This document shows, one piece after another, positions 8,551 to 18,179 of a DNA stretch of 64,000 bases (positions are counted from its first letter, which is position 1; the number at the start of each line of letters is the position of its first letter). The position numbers and the translations under genes were made by a program. This stretch comes from Halorussus rarus. Lineage in GTDB: Archaea; Halobacteriota; Halobacteria; Halobacteriales; Haladaptataceae. Below the pieces are notes generated by a model. It saw nothing but the letters and a program-made list of their open reading frames with translations. It had not been told where the DNA came from and did not search any database. The stretch lies in contig NZ_QPMJ01000001.1 in the NCBI RefSeq assembly GCF_003369835.1, positions 1,545,589 through 1,609,588 of the forward strand. Direction: 5' to 3'.

Positions 8551-8589
8551 CTAGAGCGATTTCGGTCTAGACTTCTTCGACCCTTTTTT
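8551..8589 (+). terminator. Hairpin plus T-run terminator
   Basis: CTAGA (8551-8555) and TCTAG (8566-8570) form a short stem, followed by TTTTTT at 8584-8589. It sits just after the carbonic-anhydrase-like gene; archaeal termination on T-runs is established. Confidence 0.5.
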
Positions 8590-8665
8590 CGCGGCGCACA
8601 AGACCCGATTGTCGTCTGTTTCGTACTCGCGGATACGCAAACCGGTATCTGAGGACGAGTTCCCC

Positions 8666-9532
8666 CTACTCCCCGACATCCGATGCGCCTGGAATCGGTC
8701 CCCGAGCCAGCGTTTTCCGCCCGTAATACGCGACCAGACCGAGAGCGATCAGCACGTAGACCGTCAGGTGAACGCTCGTCACGACGCCGACCGCGCGCTC
8801 GTTCACGACGCCATCGACCAGAATCCGGTCGGCGGCCAGAGGGATGAGCACGTCGGCGGTGTTCGCCATCGCGTGGAGCACCATCGCGAGGAGGACGCTA
8901 CCCGTGCTGTTGTACACCCACGCCAGGACGACCGAGAGCGTGAGGATGCCGCCGACCCAGCCGATCTGGTTGACTAGCGGAAAGCTCGAGTGAGGTGTGA
9001 CCGGGATGACGAAGTACGGCAGGTGCCAGCCCGCCCAGACAACTCCGACGACGAGGCTCGCCCGGAGCGCACCGTAGCGCTCGTTGAGGCGAGCCTGGGC
9101 GAAGCCTCGCCAACCCGGTTCCTCGTTCAGCCCGCCGCTCAGCACCATCGCGAACAGGAAGACGCCGACGAACACGGCCGGCGACGGGAGCGTCTGGGCC
9201 AGGTCGACCGGCCCGCGGACCGCGAGGATACCGAGGGTGATGGCCGCCGCGGCCGCGACGGGAAGTCCCAGAGCGACGAGCCACCACCGGGTCCCGACGC
9301 GCCACTTCGTGATCTGGCGGGCCCACTCGCCGACGTCGTCGCCTCGCAGCCACGTCACTGCAGCCGCGCTCACCGGCGGGCCGAAGCTCCCGACGTAGAC
9401 GAGGATCGCCGCCGTCCAACTCGGCGGCATCAACGCCGCGGGCGCCGAGACGACCCAGGTGTAGGCGTACGCACCGACGAAGAACGCAGCCACCGGATGG
9501 TCGTCGACCAGCGGAATCGAACTGTGCGTCAT
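8666..9532 (-). CDS. CPBP-family intramembrane metalloprotease
   Basis: A 288-residue membrane protein of the Abi/CAAX-protease (CPBP) family. The two glutamates and arginine of motif 1 are in NEEPGWRGF (about residue 137), a conserved histidine lies in AGWHLPYF, and HAMAN gives the third motif. Seven to eight hydrophobic segments are visible. In eukaryotes the family cleaves prenylated CAAX proteins; archaeal substrates are unknown. The start ATG 9532 gives a normal N-terminus; the frame extends 22 codons further but through the promoter region of the divergent regulator. Confidence 0.9.
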   Translation of the reverse strand: MTHSSIPLVDDHPVAAFFVGAYAYTWVVSAPAALMPPSWTAAILVYVGSFGPPVSAAAVTWLRGDDVGEWARQITKWRVGTRWWLVALGLPVAAAAAITLGILAVRGPVDLAQTLPSPAVFVGVFLFAMVLSGGLNEEPGWRGFAQARLNERYGALRASLVVGVVWAGWHLPYFVIPVTPHSSFPLVNQIGWVGGILTLSVVLAWVYNSTGSVLLAMVLHAMANTADVLIPLAADRILVDGVVNERAVGVVTSVHLTVYVLIALGLVAYYGRKTLARGPIPGASDVGE

Positions 9533-9675
9533 GGTTGGCGTGCACCTCTTCGGAAGATAAGTATTGTCATAAATCAGTAACTTTGACAGCTCAGTCACTC
9601 GAATTTCTTCGAGTCGTTCGGTCGTCGACTCGACGGTCGACAGCCCTAAGGCCGATTCGTCCCACTCGCCACTCG

Positions 9676-10533
9676 ATGGCCAGTACCGAAGGCGCGTCCC
9701 CGGAGGAGGCGTTCGCCGCGCTCGGCAACGAGAACCGGGTTCAAATCCTCCGCGCGTTCGCCGACGCCGAGTCGTCGGAGCAGCGGACGTTGCGCTTCTC
9801 AGAGCTCTACGATAGGGTCGACATCGACGGAACGAACCAACTCGCGTACCACCTCGACAGGCTCGAAGGCATCTTCCTCCGGCGCGACGACCGGGGGTAC
9901 TCGTTCACCCACGCCGGCGACCGCGTCGTCAGGGAGATTCTCTCGGAGAGCTACAACCGGGCCGCCGCCTTCGAGGAGACGGTCGTCGAGGGGTACTGTC
10001 CGACCTGCGGCAGTCGACGCCTCCGCGCTCGGTATCGGAACCCGCTGCTCGCCGTGTCGTGCATCGAGTGCGAAAATTCCGTCGTGACCTACGACGTCGC
10101 CCCGGGACACGTCGACACCGAATCGTCGGAGGACGTGCTCCGAGCGTGCGACAGGCGCGTCCACTACGAGTACGGGGCCGCCCTCGACGGCGTGTGTCCC
10201 GAGTGCGGGGGGAGTACCGCGGTCGACATCGAGCACAGAGATTCGGCCCACCCCGAATCGTACTACGCGGTCGCGACCTGTCGAACGTGCGAGCGCTGTA
10301 TCTACGCCCCGCTGTCGTTCCGACTGCTCTACGACCCGGGCGTCTGCGCGCTCTACTGGGACCACGGGGTCGACCTGACCAGAGTGCCGTTCTACCGGGT
10401 GACCGAACACGTCACCGGGTGGGAACTGACCGTCGAGCCGACCGAACCGCTCGAAGTCGCGTTCACCGTCGCGGTCGGCGGCGACGAACTCTCGGTCCGC
10501 GTGACCGACGACCTCGACGTCACGCCGGCGTGA
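9676..10533 (+). CDS. ArsR-like winged-helix regulator with zinc ribbons
   Basis: A 285-residue protein. Residues 5-95 form an ArsR-type winged helix (FAALGNENRVQILRAF, YHLDRLEGIFL). The rest carries a zinc-ribbon-like cysteine pattern, with CPTCGS, CIECE, CPECGG and CRTCERC, and a beta-rich end. This two-part layout is common in haloarchaeal regulators (DUF7347/DUF7351 type as I recall). The start at 9676 excludes a non-coding upstream extension. Its last 14 bases overlap the 3' end of the convergent protease gene. Targets unknown; the adjacent divergent CPBP gene is a candidate. Confidence 0.85.
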   Translation: MASTEGASPEEAFAALGNENRVQILRAFADAESSEQRTLRFSELYDRVDIDGTNQLAYHLDRLEGIFLRRDDRGYSFTHAGDRVVREILSESYNRAAAFEETVVEGYCPTCGSRRLRARYRNPLLAVSCIECENSVVTYDVAPGHVDTESSEDVLRACDRRVHYEYGAALDGVCPECGGSTAVDIEHRDSAHPESYYAVATCRTCERCIYAPLSFRLLYDPGVCALYWDHGVDLTRVPFYRVTEHVTGWELTVEPTEPLEVAFTVAVGGDELSVRVTDDLDVTPA

Positions 10534-11227
10534 CGGGCGGTCGGCCGGCAGTAGTCGAAGCGCGATCGTCACCGAGCACCGACGAGAGCCCGGAATCGGC
10601 TCCCTGTCGTGTCTCGCTGCGCCAGGTCACCTCGTAGGTCGCGTTCATCACCCCTCTGGGACGATCGCCGTGCCGCAGGCCCAGCGCGTGCCCGAACTCG
10701 TGGACCAGGGCGTAGACGAGCGACTCGCGGGCCATCCCGTCGACGACGCGTATCGAGTGGTTCGTCACCGGCTCCCGCGGACCAACCACGCCGGTGCACG
10801 CGAGGTACGTCCCGTTCCTGCCGCAGCTATCGATGGAATCGACGACCCGGACGCGGTACGTCGGATCTGCGGCGTCCGACTCGACGCGGTACTCGAACCG
10901 GAAACCCGTGTATCGCCGGCTGTGGCGCGCCCAGTACTCGGCCGCCTCGCGGACCGCCGGCGCGATCGAACGGTTCGTCGCCGCGTTCTCGACGGCGATG
11001 ACCACCACTCCGCCGTGTGCCCTCGCGGCCGCGTCGTCGAACCGGCCGTGGGAGGACAGGCCCGGGGCCGCGGACGGAGCCGAACCGAAACCGGTGGTGG
11101 TCGTCGGGTGTGGCCCGACTGCCCGCGAGTCGGCCGCGGCTGTCGGCGAGCGAGCGACCGGGGTCACGGTCCCCGCGAACGCCGCCAGGACCAGCGCGAG
11201 ACCGACGACGACCCGCACCCGCTTCAT
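10520..11227 (-). CDS. Secreted matrixin-like zinc metalloprotease
   Basis: A 235-residue exported protein. The N-terminus (MKRVRVVVGLALVLAAFAG) is a Sec-type signal. The catalytic motif HEFGHALGLRH with the following GVMN gives the three His zinc ligands and Met-turn of metzincins (matrixin-like, peptidase M10 type). A cysteine pair (DSCGRNGTYLAC) may form a disulfide. ATG 11227 is preferred over one 9 codons upstream because the signal peptide then starts normally. It ends inside the convergent regulator gene by 14 bases. Confidence 0.85.
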   Translation of the reverse strand: MKRVRVVVGLALVLAAFAGTVTPVARSPTAAADSRAVGPHPTTTTGFGSAPSAAPGLSSHGRFDDAAARAHGGVVVIAVENAATNRSIAPAVREAAEYWARHSRRYTGFRFEYRVESDAADPTYRVRVVDSIDSCGRNGTYLACTGVVGPREPVTNHSIRVVDGMARESLVYALVHEFGHALGLRHGDRPRGVMNATYEVTWRSETRQGADSGLSSVLGDDRASTTAGRPPVTPA

Positions 11228-11417
11228 CGGAGGGTGGGCAACGCTCGGCGACAAAAGAATACGCCGCGCGACCGTCCGCGGCCGAGTCGCAGGTGCTGCC
11301 TGAAATCCCGTAATCGCCGCCTGACCTGCGCAGCGAGCGCGGCGCCCGCGGGTGGCCGACCGTCAGCTCCGGGCTTCCTTCCGCGGGGCTTATCAGCGGA
11401 CCGGTGCTCGTCCCGCT

Positions 11418-11996
11418 ATGGACCGCCGCACTGTGCTGCAGGCGCTCGCCGGGGGAGCGGGGCTCGTGCTCGCCGGCTGCACCTCCCGGGACGCGGTGCC
11501 GTCGCCCCAGTCCTCGCCGGAGACGACGGCCGGAGGAGGAACGACGACGCGGGCGGGGGTGACGGAGCCCCGGACGACGCCAGCGTCCGCGACCACCGTC
11601 GACCCGCGGCGCCACGCGGTCTCCGTCACGAAGCGCGTCGAACAGGGCCAGCGGGACCTCGCGCGCGTCGTCCGGGTGGCGGACGGACGAGTGGAGTACG
11701 ACCTGACGTGTCCCGACGGCGCTTCGAAGACGGCCACCGCCGACCTGTCGGCCGAGCGCCGGCTGGCGTTCGAGCGGTCGGTCCTCGCGGCCGACCCGGA
11801 CCGGCTCGCGTCGGCGTACGAGTGTTCGGGCGACTGTCCGCAGGACCTCCCGCAGACCCGGCTCGCGATCACGATCGACGGCGAGTCCACCGAGGTGCGG
11901 ATCGAAGCGGCCGCCGAGATTCCAGCCGCGCTCGACGTCGTCCTGACCGACCTCGAGTCGTTCGAGGAAATGCTCGACGGACCGACCTGCGAGTGA
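11418..11996 (+). CDS. Tat-exported lipoprotein, unknown function
   Basis: A 192-residue protein beginning MDRRTVLQALAGG with the lipobox LAGC at about residues 18-21, so it is a Tat-dependent lipoprotein anchored outside the membrane. A Ser/Thr/Pro-rich linker follows up to about residue 60. The globular part (100-190) has four cysteines (one CSGDC pair) and resembles small haloarchaeal and bacterial lipoproteins of unknown role. The gene is monocistronic. Confidence 0.7.
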   Translation: MDRRTVLQALAGGAGLVLAGCTSRDAVPSPQSSPETTAGGGTTTRAGVTEPRTTPASATTVDPRRHAVSVTKRVEQGQRDLARVVRVADGRVEYDLTCPDGASKTATADLSAERRLAFERSVLAADPDRLASAYECSGDCPQDLPQTRLAITIDGESTEVRIEAAAEIPAALDVVLTDLESFEEMLDGPTCE

Positions 11997-12117
11997 GCGG
12001 TTCGGGTCGGCGAAACGCGCTGTCCGGAGTGCGTCCGCACGGTCCGGTCGGACCCCCGCTCAATCCGGTCAGAATTTTCAAATGTACGAACCGGATTTGA
12101 TAATCCAATGAACAAGG

Positions 12118-12123
12118 TTTATA
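12118..12123 (+). promoter_or_regulatory. TATA-like box of the M6 protease gene
   Basis: TTTATA ends 25 bases before the ATG at 12149. This supports a leaderless start at 12149 rather than the in-frame TTG at 12140. Confidence 0.6.
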
Positions 12124-12148
12124 CCAAGACCGTCACCCCTTGCAGTCG

Positions 12149-15100
12149 ATGCGGGTCACGTCGTTATTCAAATCTAATCTCGTATTTATAATTGGGGCGG
12201 TGTTCGTTCTCGTCGCGGGCCAGGCGGCCGGGTTCGCCGGGGCGGCCGGCGCGGTGCCCGCGCCCGACGACTACGTCACCAAGACCCAACCCGACGGCGC
12301 GGAGTTCCAGGCCAGGCAGTGGGGCAACGAGTTCAACCACGGCTGGGAGACGAAGGCCGGATACACCGTCACCAGGGGAGCCGACGGCTGGTGGCGCTAC
12401 GCGGCGCTCGACGCGGGCGAGCTCGTCCCCACCGACCGGAAGGTAGTCGTCGACGATCCGCCGGGTCGAGTGCCGAAACACCTCCGCGGGACGGCCGACG
12501 CCAGCCCGAAGCTCACCCCGAGTGCCGTCGAGAGCGACTCCTCGACCGCCTCGCTCTCGGCGACCCGTTCGCCGAGCGGGATGCCGACCACCGGCACGGT
12601 GAACCTCCCGGTCGTGCTCATCAACTACGACGACACCGCGACGACCTACTCGGTGACCGACTTCCAGCGGCTGCTGTTCGGCGACGACCCCGCCATCGCC
12701 AGCGGGCCGGGCAGCATGAAGGACTATTATCAGGAGGTCTCCTACGGCCAGCTCAACATCTCCGGGGGGTCGGCGGGCGTCACGGGGTGGTACACCGCAG
12801 AGAACGGCCACGATTACTACGGCGAGAGCTACGTGAACGCGGCGAAACTGGCCAAGGAGGCCGTCAGGAAGTCGGACGCGACGATGGACTTCTCCGAGTA
12901 CGACAACGACGGCGACGGCACCGTCGACGGCGTCATCGTCATCCACCAGGGGCCGGGACAGGAGGCGAGCGGCGACGCCACCGACATCTGGTCCCACCGG
13001 TGGAGCTTCCGGGGCGCCGGAATCGGCGCGTACCAGACCGACGACGGGGTTACGGTCAACTCCTACTCGCTCCAGCCCGAGACGTACCGCAGCGGCATCA
13101 CGACCGTCGGGGTCGTCGCCCACGAGACGGGCCACCTCTTCGGCATGCCCGACCTGTACGACACCGACGGCGGCTCGGAGGGCATCGGGAACTGGGGGCT
13201 CATGGGCGGCGGGTCGTGGAACGGGGTGAACAGGCCCGGCGACTCGCCCGCCCACCTGACCGCCTTCCTCAAGTCGCGGCAGGGGTGGCTCACGCCCGCC
13301 GAGCAGTCGCTGACCGGGCCGATGGGAACGCTGGGCCCGTACGCGAACAACTCCGAGGCGTTCCGGTGGCTCGACAACCCGTACGGCGTGCAGATCGGCG
13401 GGACCGGCGAGTACTTCCTCGCGACGAACCGCCGACAGACCGGGTTCGACCGGGGGCTCCCCGGGGAGGGACTCCTGATCACCCACATCGACGAGTCTCG
13501 GACCGACAACCAGGACGCCGGCCGCAAACTCGTCGACGTCGAGGCGGCCGACGGCGACCGGGACATGGACGCCGAGCGCAACCGCGGCGACGCCGGCGAC
13601 CCCTTCCCCGGGTCGACGAACGCGGACGCCTTCGCGCCCTCGACGACGCCGGGTTCGACCCTCTACGACGGCTCCGCCTCGGGGCTGGAAATCACCGACG
13701 TCACGACCGACGGGACCGACGTCGGGGTGAACATCGTCCCGTCCGCGAGCGCGTCGCCCTCGTCGGTCGACTACGGCGAGGTCCACGTCGCCGAGACCGC
13801 GACCGACGCCGTGACGGTGACCAACGACGGGTACCGTGATCTGAACGTCACCGGCGTCCGCATCGCGGGTGCCGACGCGGCGTCGTTCGAGATTTCCTCC
13901 GGTATCGGCGAGACGGTGCTCGCACCGGGCGAATCGAGCGCGCTGGACGTCGCGTTCGCGCCGGGCGAGCGCGCCGGGCGCTCGGCGACGCTCGTGGTCG
14001 AACACAACGCGTCCGGGTCGCCGACGGAGGTGCCGCTGACGGGCACGGGCGTCGCACCCGACTACAACGTCACGCCCGCGAACGCGATCGACTACGGCGA
14101 CGTGGCCGTCGGCGGCGAACCCGCTCGGGAATCGGTCGTCGTCGAGAACAACGGCTCGGCGCCGCTGAACGTCACCGGCGCCACGTTCGCGGCACCGAAC
14201 GCGTCGAGCTTCGGCTTCGCGGCCGGAAGTGAGGTGCCCGCGACGGTCGTCCCGCCCGGCGGGAGCGTCACCTTCGGCGTCAACCTCTCGGTCGACTCGC
14301 TCGGCGACCGCGCGGCGCACCTGGAGCTGTCGCACAACGTCTCGGACCGCCCGGCGATCAACCTGACGCTGACCGGGACCGGCGCGGACCTGACCCCGCC
14401 GGCCGTCGCCGACGTCACGGCCGTCAACGAGAGCAGCCAGACCACCGAACTGACAGCCGGCGACGCCGCGACGGTGTCGGCGGCGGTCACAGACGCCGTG
14501 GGAGTCGAGACGGTCACGGTGAACGCCTCCGCGCTCGGGGACGCGACGGTCGCCCTGACCGACGGGGACGGCGACGGCGTCTACGACGCGACCGTCCCGG
14601 TCGACGCTCCCGACGCGACCGAAGGGAGCCACGCCCTCCCCGTCACCGCGACCGACGCCGCGGGTCACTCGACCACCGTCGACTCGAACGCCGTCGCGGT
14701 CGACTTCACGGCGCCCGCACTGCGCGTCGAAGCCCCCGCAGAGGGTGCGGCGGTGAACGGGAGCGACCTGACCGCGACCGCCACCGCGTCCGACGCGGTC
14801 ACGGCAGTGGCCGAGGTCGAAGTGAAACTCGACGGCGGCGCGTGGACGGCCGCGACGCTCCGGAACGGAACGTGGGAGCACACCTTCGGCTCGGTCTCGG
14901 AGGGCGAGCACGCGGTGGCCGTGCGGGCGACGGACAACGTGAGCAACGTCGGCGACGCGGTGACGAGGAACGTCACGGTGGACCGCACGGAGCCGTCCAT
15001 CGGGAGCGCGGCGCTCGATCGGACCGAAAACGTCCTCCCAGAGACCCTCGTCCGGGCCGCTGTCGAGTCGAGTGACGACCGGGCCGGCGTGGCGAGCGTG

Positions 15101-16930
15101 ACCGTCGACGGGGTCCGACTTCGCAACGAATCGGGGTTCTGGACCGGGAACGTCTCGGCCGCGTCGGAACTCGGCCCGGAGACGGTGACGGTCGCGGTCA
15201 CCGACCGGGCGGGGAACCGGAACGCGACGACGCTCGACTACGACGTCGGGCGGAACGCGACGCTGAACCGGACCGGCGCGTCGACGTACCGGGCGACGCC
15301 CGCGTCGACGCCGGTGATCCGGAACGTGACGATGAACGTCTCGGCGGGCCCGAGCGACCGGAACGTCACCGTCGGCACCGCGACCGCGAACCCCGCGACG
15401 GCGACGCCCGGCGGGGACGCCGCCCTGTTCTTCCCGCAGGTCGACACCACCGTCCCGAACGCCGACATCGAGAACGCGACGGTCGCGGTCCGACTCGACA
15501 AGGACCGGTACGCCGACCTGTTCGTGGAGGCCGACTCGACGACGTTCTGGGCGCACGACGGCTCCGGGTGGCATCGGACTACGGGCACCCTGCGACGGGA
15601 GACCGGCGACGCCTACTGGTACGACTTCGAGACGACCCACTTCTCGGCGTTCGCGGTCACCGGCGACGTCGAGGACGAACCGCCGTCGGTCACCGCCGTC
15701 ACGCCCGGCGACGGCGACTCGACCACCGACCGCAACCTCACCGTCGGCGCGGAGTACGGCGACGACTTCTCCGGGGTCGACCCGTCCACAGTCCAGCTCT
15801 CGGTCGACGGCCGGGCGGTGACGTCGAGCGCCACCGTCACGGACTCGGCGGTCAGCTACGCCTCGTCGTTCGCCGTCGGGACCCACTCGGTGACGCTCAC
15901 CGTCGGCGACGAGGCGAACAACGTCCGGACTCGCTCGTGGACGTTCACCGTCGCGGAACCCGCGGTCGGTGGCGGCGACGGTGGCGGGAGCGACGGCGGG
16001 GGCGGCGGAGGCGGTGGCGGCGACGTCCCGCCGCCGATGGTCCAGGTAGAGGTGCTTGAAACGACCGACAGCTACGCCCGGGCTGAGATCACGAGCGCCC
16101 GCCGGGGCAGTCCCGGAACCGTCCGGTTCGACAGCGGTCTGACCGGCGGCGACGCGACGTTCGGCGAGCTATCGGTCCGACCCGAAAGCGCCGACGCGAC
16201 GGCAAGGTTCCTCGTCGAGGCGACCGCGTCCGGGTCCGCGCCGGAGGGCGTCTCCGCGCTCGACGCGACGAGTTCGGTCCTCGGCTACCTGACACTCACG
16301 CCGACGTACGTCACAGATAGCGAGCTTCGGAGCGTAACGACCGCCTTCCGGGTCGACGCCTCGCGCGCGGCGGCGCCGGAGAACGTGGCCGTCTACCGCT
16401 ACGACGGGACGGGCTGGAATCGGGTCCACACCGAGTTCGTGGCCGAGCGCGGCGGCGCGTACGAGTTCGAGGCGTCGGCCGGCGCCACCGGAACGTACGC
16501 CGTCGGCCTCGCCACCCCGTCGTTCGCGGTGCAGGACCTCACCGTCGACCGCGCCGGCGCCGGCCCGGACGAGCCGGTGACGGTGTCGGCCACCGTCGAG
16601 AACGTCGGCGACGGCGCGGGCACGAAGACGCTGGCGCTCGCCGTCGACGGGCGGACGGTCGCCACTAGGGAGGTGACGCTCGGGCCGGGGAACCGGACCG
16701 CGGTGGCGTTCGAGCGGACGTTCGAGCCGGGCGAGCACCGGCTCGCCGTGGGCGCCGCGGAGACGACGCTCACCGTCGAGCGGAACGAGACCGACCGGGC
16801 GGGTCTCGAGCAGGCCCGAAAGCGGGAGACGACGAGCGGGAGTGCCGGGGGCGTCCCGGGCTTCGGCGCGCCGGCGGCGCTGGCGGCGCTGGTCGCCGCG
16901 GTCGCGCTCGCCGGACGCCGTCGGGGCTGA
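12149..16930 (+). CDS. Giant M6-type surface metalloprotease, PGF-CTERM
   Basis: A 1593-residue exported protein. The signal segment covers residues 1-35. The immune-inhibitor-A-like M6 catalytic domain (about 140-490) has the zinc motif HETGHLFGMPDLYD at 325-338. Two choice-of-anchor-D-type beta domains follow (about 530-745), then Ig-like modules to about 1060, a beta region, a Gly-rich linker (GGGSDGGGGGGGGGD), a PGF-pre-PGF domain (about 1290-1450), a CARDB-type domain and the C-terminal PGF motif, hydrophobic helix and Arg cluster. That tail is the signal for archaeosortase A, which links the protein to a membrane lipid. Leaderless ATG chosen from the promoter. Probably degrades protein at the S-layer; substrate unknown. 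Confidence 0.93.
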   Translation: MRVTSLFKSNLVFIIGAVFVLVAGQAAGFAGAAGAVPAPDDYVTKTQPDGAEFQARQWGNEFNHGWETKAGYTVTRGADGWWRYAALDAGELVPTDRKVVVDDPPGRVPKHLRGTADASPKLTPSAVESDSSTASLSATRSPSGMPTTGTVNLPVVLINYDDTATTYSVTDFQRLLFGDDPAIASGPGSMKDYYQEVSYGQLNISGGSAGVTGWYTAENGHDYYGESYVNAAKLAKEAVRKSDATMDFSEYDNDGDGTVDGVIVIHQGPGQEASGDATDIWSHRWSFRGAGIGAYQTDDGVTVNSYSLQPETYRSGITTVGVVAHETGHLFGMPDLYDTDGGSEGIGNWGLMGGGSWNGVNRPGDSPAHLTAFLKSRQGWLTPAEQSLTGPMGTLGPYANNSEAFRWLDNPYGVQIGGTGEYFLATNRRQTGFDRGLPGEGLLITHIDESRTDNQDAGRKLVDVEAADGDRDMDAERNRGDAGDPFPGSTNADAFAPSTTPGSTLYDGSASGLEITDVTTDGTDVGVNIVPSASASPSSVDYGEVHVAETATDAVTVTNDGYRDLNVTGVRIAGADAASFEISSGIGETVLAPGESSALDVAFAPGERAGRSATLVVEHNASGSPTEVPLTGTGVAPDYNVTPANAIDYGDVAVGGEPARESVVVENNGSAPLNVTGATFAAPNASSFGFAAGSEVPATVVPPGGSVTFGVNLSVDSLGDRAAHLELSHNVSDRPAINLTLTGTGADLTPPAVADVTAVNESSQTTELTAGDAATVSAAVTDAVGVETVTVNASALGDATVALTDGDGDGVYDATVPVDAPDATEGSHALPVTATDAAGHSTTVDSNAVAVDFTAPALRVEAPAEGAAVNGSDLTATATASDAVTAVAEVEVKLDGGAWTAATLRNGTWEHTFGSVSEGEHAVAVRATDNVSNVGDAVTRNVTVDRTEPSIGSAALDRTENVLPETLVRAAVESSDDRAGVASVTVDGVRLRNESGFWTGNVSAASELGPETVTVAVTDRAGNRNATTLDYDVGRNATLNRTGASTYRATPASTPVIRNVTMNVSAGPSDRNVTVGTATANPATATPGGDAALFFPQVDTTVPNADIENATVAVRLDKDRYADLFVEADSTTFWAHDGSGWHRTTGTLRRETGDAYWYDFETTHFSAFAVTGDVEDEPPSVTAVTPGDGDSTTDRNLTVGAEYGDDFSGVDPSTVQLSVDGRAVTSSATVTDSAVSYASSFAVGTHSVTLTVGDEANNVRTRSWTFTVAEPAVGGGDGGGSDGGGGGGGGGDVPPPMVQVEVLETTDSYARAEITSARRGSPGTVRFDSGLTGGDATFGELSVRPESADATARFLVEATASGSAPEGVSALDATSSVLGYLTLTPTYVTDSELRSVTTAFRVDASRAAAPENVAVYRYDGTGWNRVHTEFVAERGGAYEFEASAGATGTYAVGLATPSFAVQDLTVDRAGAGPDEPVTVSATVENVGDGAGTKTLALAVDGRTVATREVTLGPGNRTAVAFERTFEPGEHRLAVGAAETTLTVERNETDRAGLEQARKRETTSGSAGGVPGFGAPAALAALVAAVALAGRRRG

Positions 16931-17017
16931 GCCAATTCCGGGGACTCGAATCGACCGCCGGCCGTCGGTCGCCACAACAATCACCCGCCTGGGGCCCCAC
17001 TGTACTACCAGAAACCC

Positions 17018-17605
17018 ATGACCAAGGAAGCCCTGGCGTCGTGGCTGCTGAAGCAGAGCGACGTCCCGCTGACCGTGCTGAAGCCGGTCGCGACCAGACT
17101 CGGCATCTCGACGAACTACGTGGGGGCGGCGCTGTTCGCGGGCCAGATCGCCTACGAGAACCAGGACACGATCGTCAAGTACACCAGCAAGGGCGGGGTC
17201 ACGGTCGGCGAGTTCCTCTACGAGCGCTCGCGGGACCGATACGGTCCGGACCACCCGCTGACCCAACACCTGGGCGAGAACGTCGAGGCGATAACCGAGG
17301 CGTTCGCGGGGACCGAGGAGGAGGCCCGCACCTTCGCCGAGTTCTACCGGCGGTACCGGGCGGTGGACCGCCGCCACCGGCTCCGCGACGAGGTCGACGC
17401 CAGCGCGCTGTCGTCGGTCGCCGACCGGCTGCCCGGCCGCGACGACGTCCCCGGCCCCGACGACCTGCCGGACCGCACCGACCTGCCCGGCGCGGACTCG
17501 CTTCCCGACGCGGGCGCGCTGTCCGGCCTCCGCGGCGACGGGGACGACCCGGACGACGCCGACCCGGAGGACGTCGTCGACATCCCCGTGACCGGCCCGA
17601 AGTGA
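17018..17605 (+). CDS. Haloarchaeal hypothetical protein, 195 residues
   Basis: Soluble protein. The first 115 residues are mixed hydrophobic and charged (KPVATRLGISTNYVGAALFA resembles a short amphipathic or membrane-touching helix), and residues 125-195 are a Pro/Asp-rich repeated tail (GRDDVPGPDDLPDRTDLPG) that should be disordered. No catalytic motif. I do not recognise a named family, though the GC-rich codon bias is that of a real haloarchaeal gene. It follows the M6 protease by about 90 bases. Confidence 0.65.
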   Translation: MTKEALASWLLKQSDVPLTVLKPVATRLGISTNYVGAALFAGQIAYENQDTIVKYTSKGGVTVGEFLYERSRDRYGPDHPLTQHLGENVEAITEAFAGTEEEARTFAEFYRRYRAVDRRHRLRDEVDASALSSVADRLPGRDDVPGPDDLPDRTDLPGADSLPDAGALSGLRGDGDDPDDADPEDVVDIPVTGPK

Positions 17606-17678
17606 GTCCGACGCGGGCGCTTCGGGGCGTCGTCGCCGACCCCACCTACTAATTGCCCCGGCTTCGAAGCGCCGCCGG

Positions 17679-18089
17679 ATGAAGTCCCCCGAACACGCGA
17701 CGCTCGGCGCGATAGCCTCGCTGCTCCTCGTCCTCGCGCTCCCGGTCTCCGTCCCCCTCGAAGCCGCCGGCCTGGTGGCGTACGGCGTGCTGCTGTCGGT
17801 GTTCGTCGACCTCGACCACTTCCTGGTCGCGCGCCAGCTGTCGGGCGACTGGTCGCACCTCCGGCGGTGCGTCACCGACCCCGTGTTCGCGTTCACCCAG
17901 CAGGAGCGGGTCTTCGACGGCGTCGACACCGGGACGCTCGAGACCCGGCGGCTGCTGACCCACCTGCTCGTCGGCGGGGCGCTGGTCGGCGCGCTCGCGC
18001 TGTTGGTCCCGGTCTACGCCGTCTTCACCGCGGGCGTGCTCTACGTCCACGTCGTCGCCGACCTGCTCCGGGACGGCGAGATCGCGTGA
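17679..18089 (+). CDS. Small DUF457-like membrane protein
   Basis: A 136-residue protein with membrane segments at about 10-45 and 90-125. The pattern HATLGAI near the start, VDLDHFL near residue 44 and HVVAD near the end resembles the YdjM/DUF457 membrane-bound metal-dependent hydrolase family, which has spaced His/Asp residues. It is shorter than typical members, so the assignment is tentative. It sits in a plus-strand series between an unknown gene and the DNA polymerase. Confidence 0.6.
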   Translation: MKSPEHATLGAIASLLLVLALPVSVPLEAAGLVAYGVLLSVFVDLDHFLVARQLSGDWSHLRRCVTDPVFAFTQQERVFDGVDTGTLETRRLLTHLLVGGALVGALALLVPVYAVFTAGVLYVHVVADLLRDGEIA

Positions 18090-18179
18090 GAAGAGCCGGT
18101 ACTGACCCGCGTTCGCGCGGCTACGACCCCCGCTCGCCGAACTGAACCTTTAAACCGCCGCGACGACCATCCTCCGACA

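Noticed and set aside
9735-9755. GGGTTCAAATCC match to the tRNA T-loop as a possible island end
   Set aside because: It lies in the coding sequence of the ArsR-like regulator and encodes conserved residues (NRVQIL); a chance match.
12140-12148. TTG start for the M6 protease
   Set aside because: The TATA box at 12118 fits the ATG at 12149 better and that start begins the signal segment cleanly.
12164-15886. Minus-strand open frame of 1240 codons opposite the M6 protease gene
   Set aside because: Arg/Gly/Val-rich translation typical of antisense frames in GC-rich genes, no promoter, no motifs; the plus strand has a complete domain architecture.
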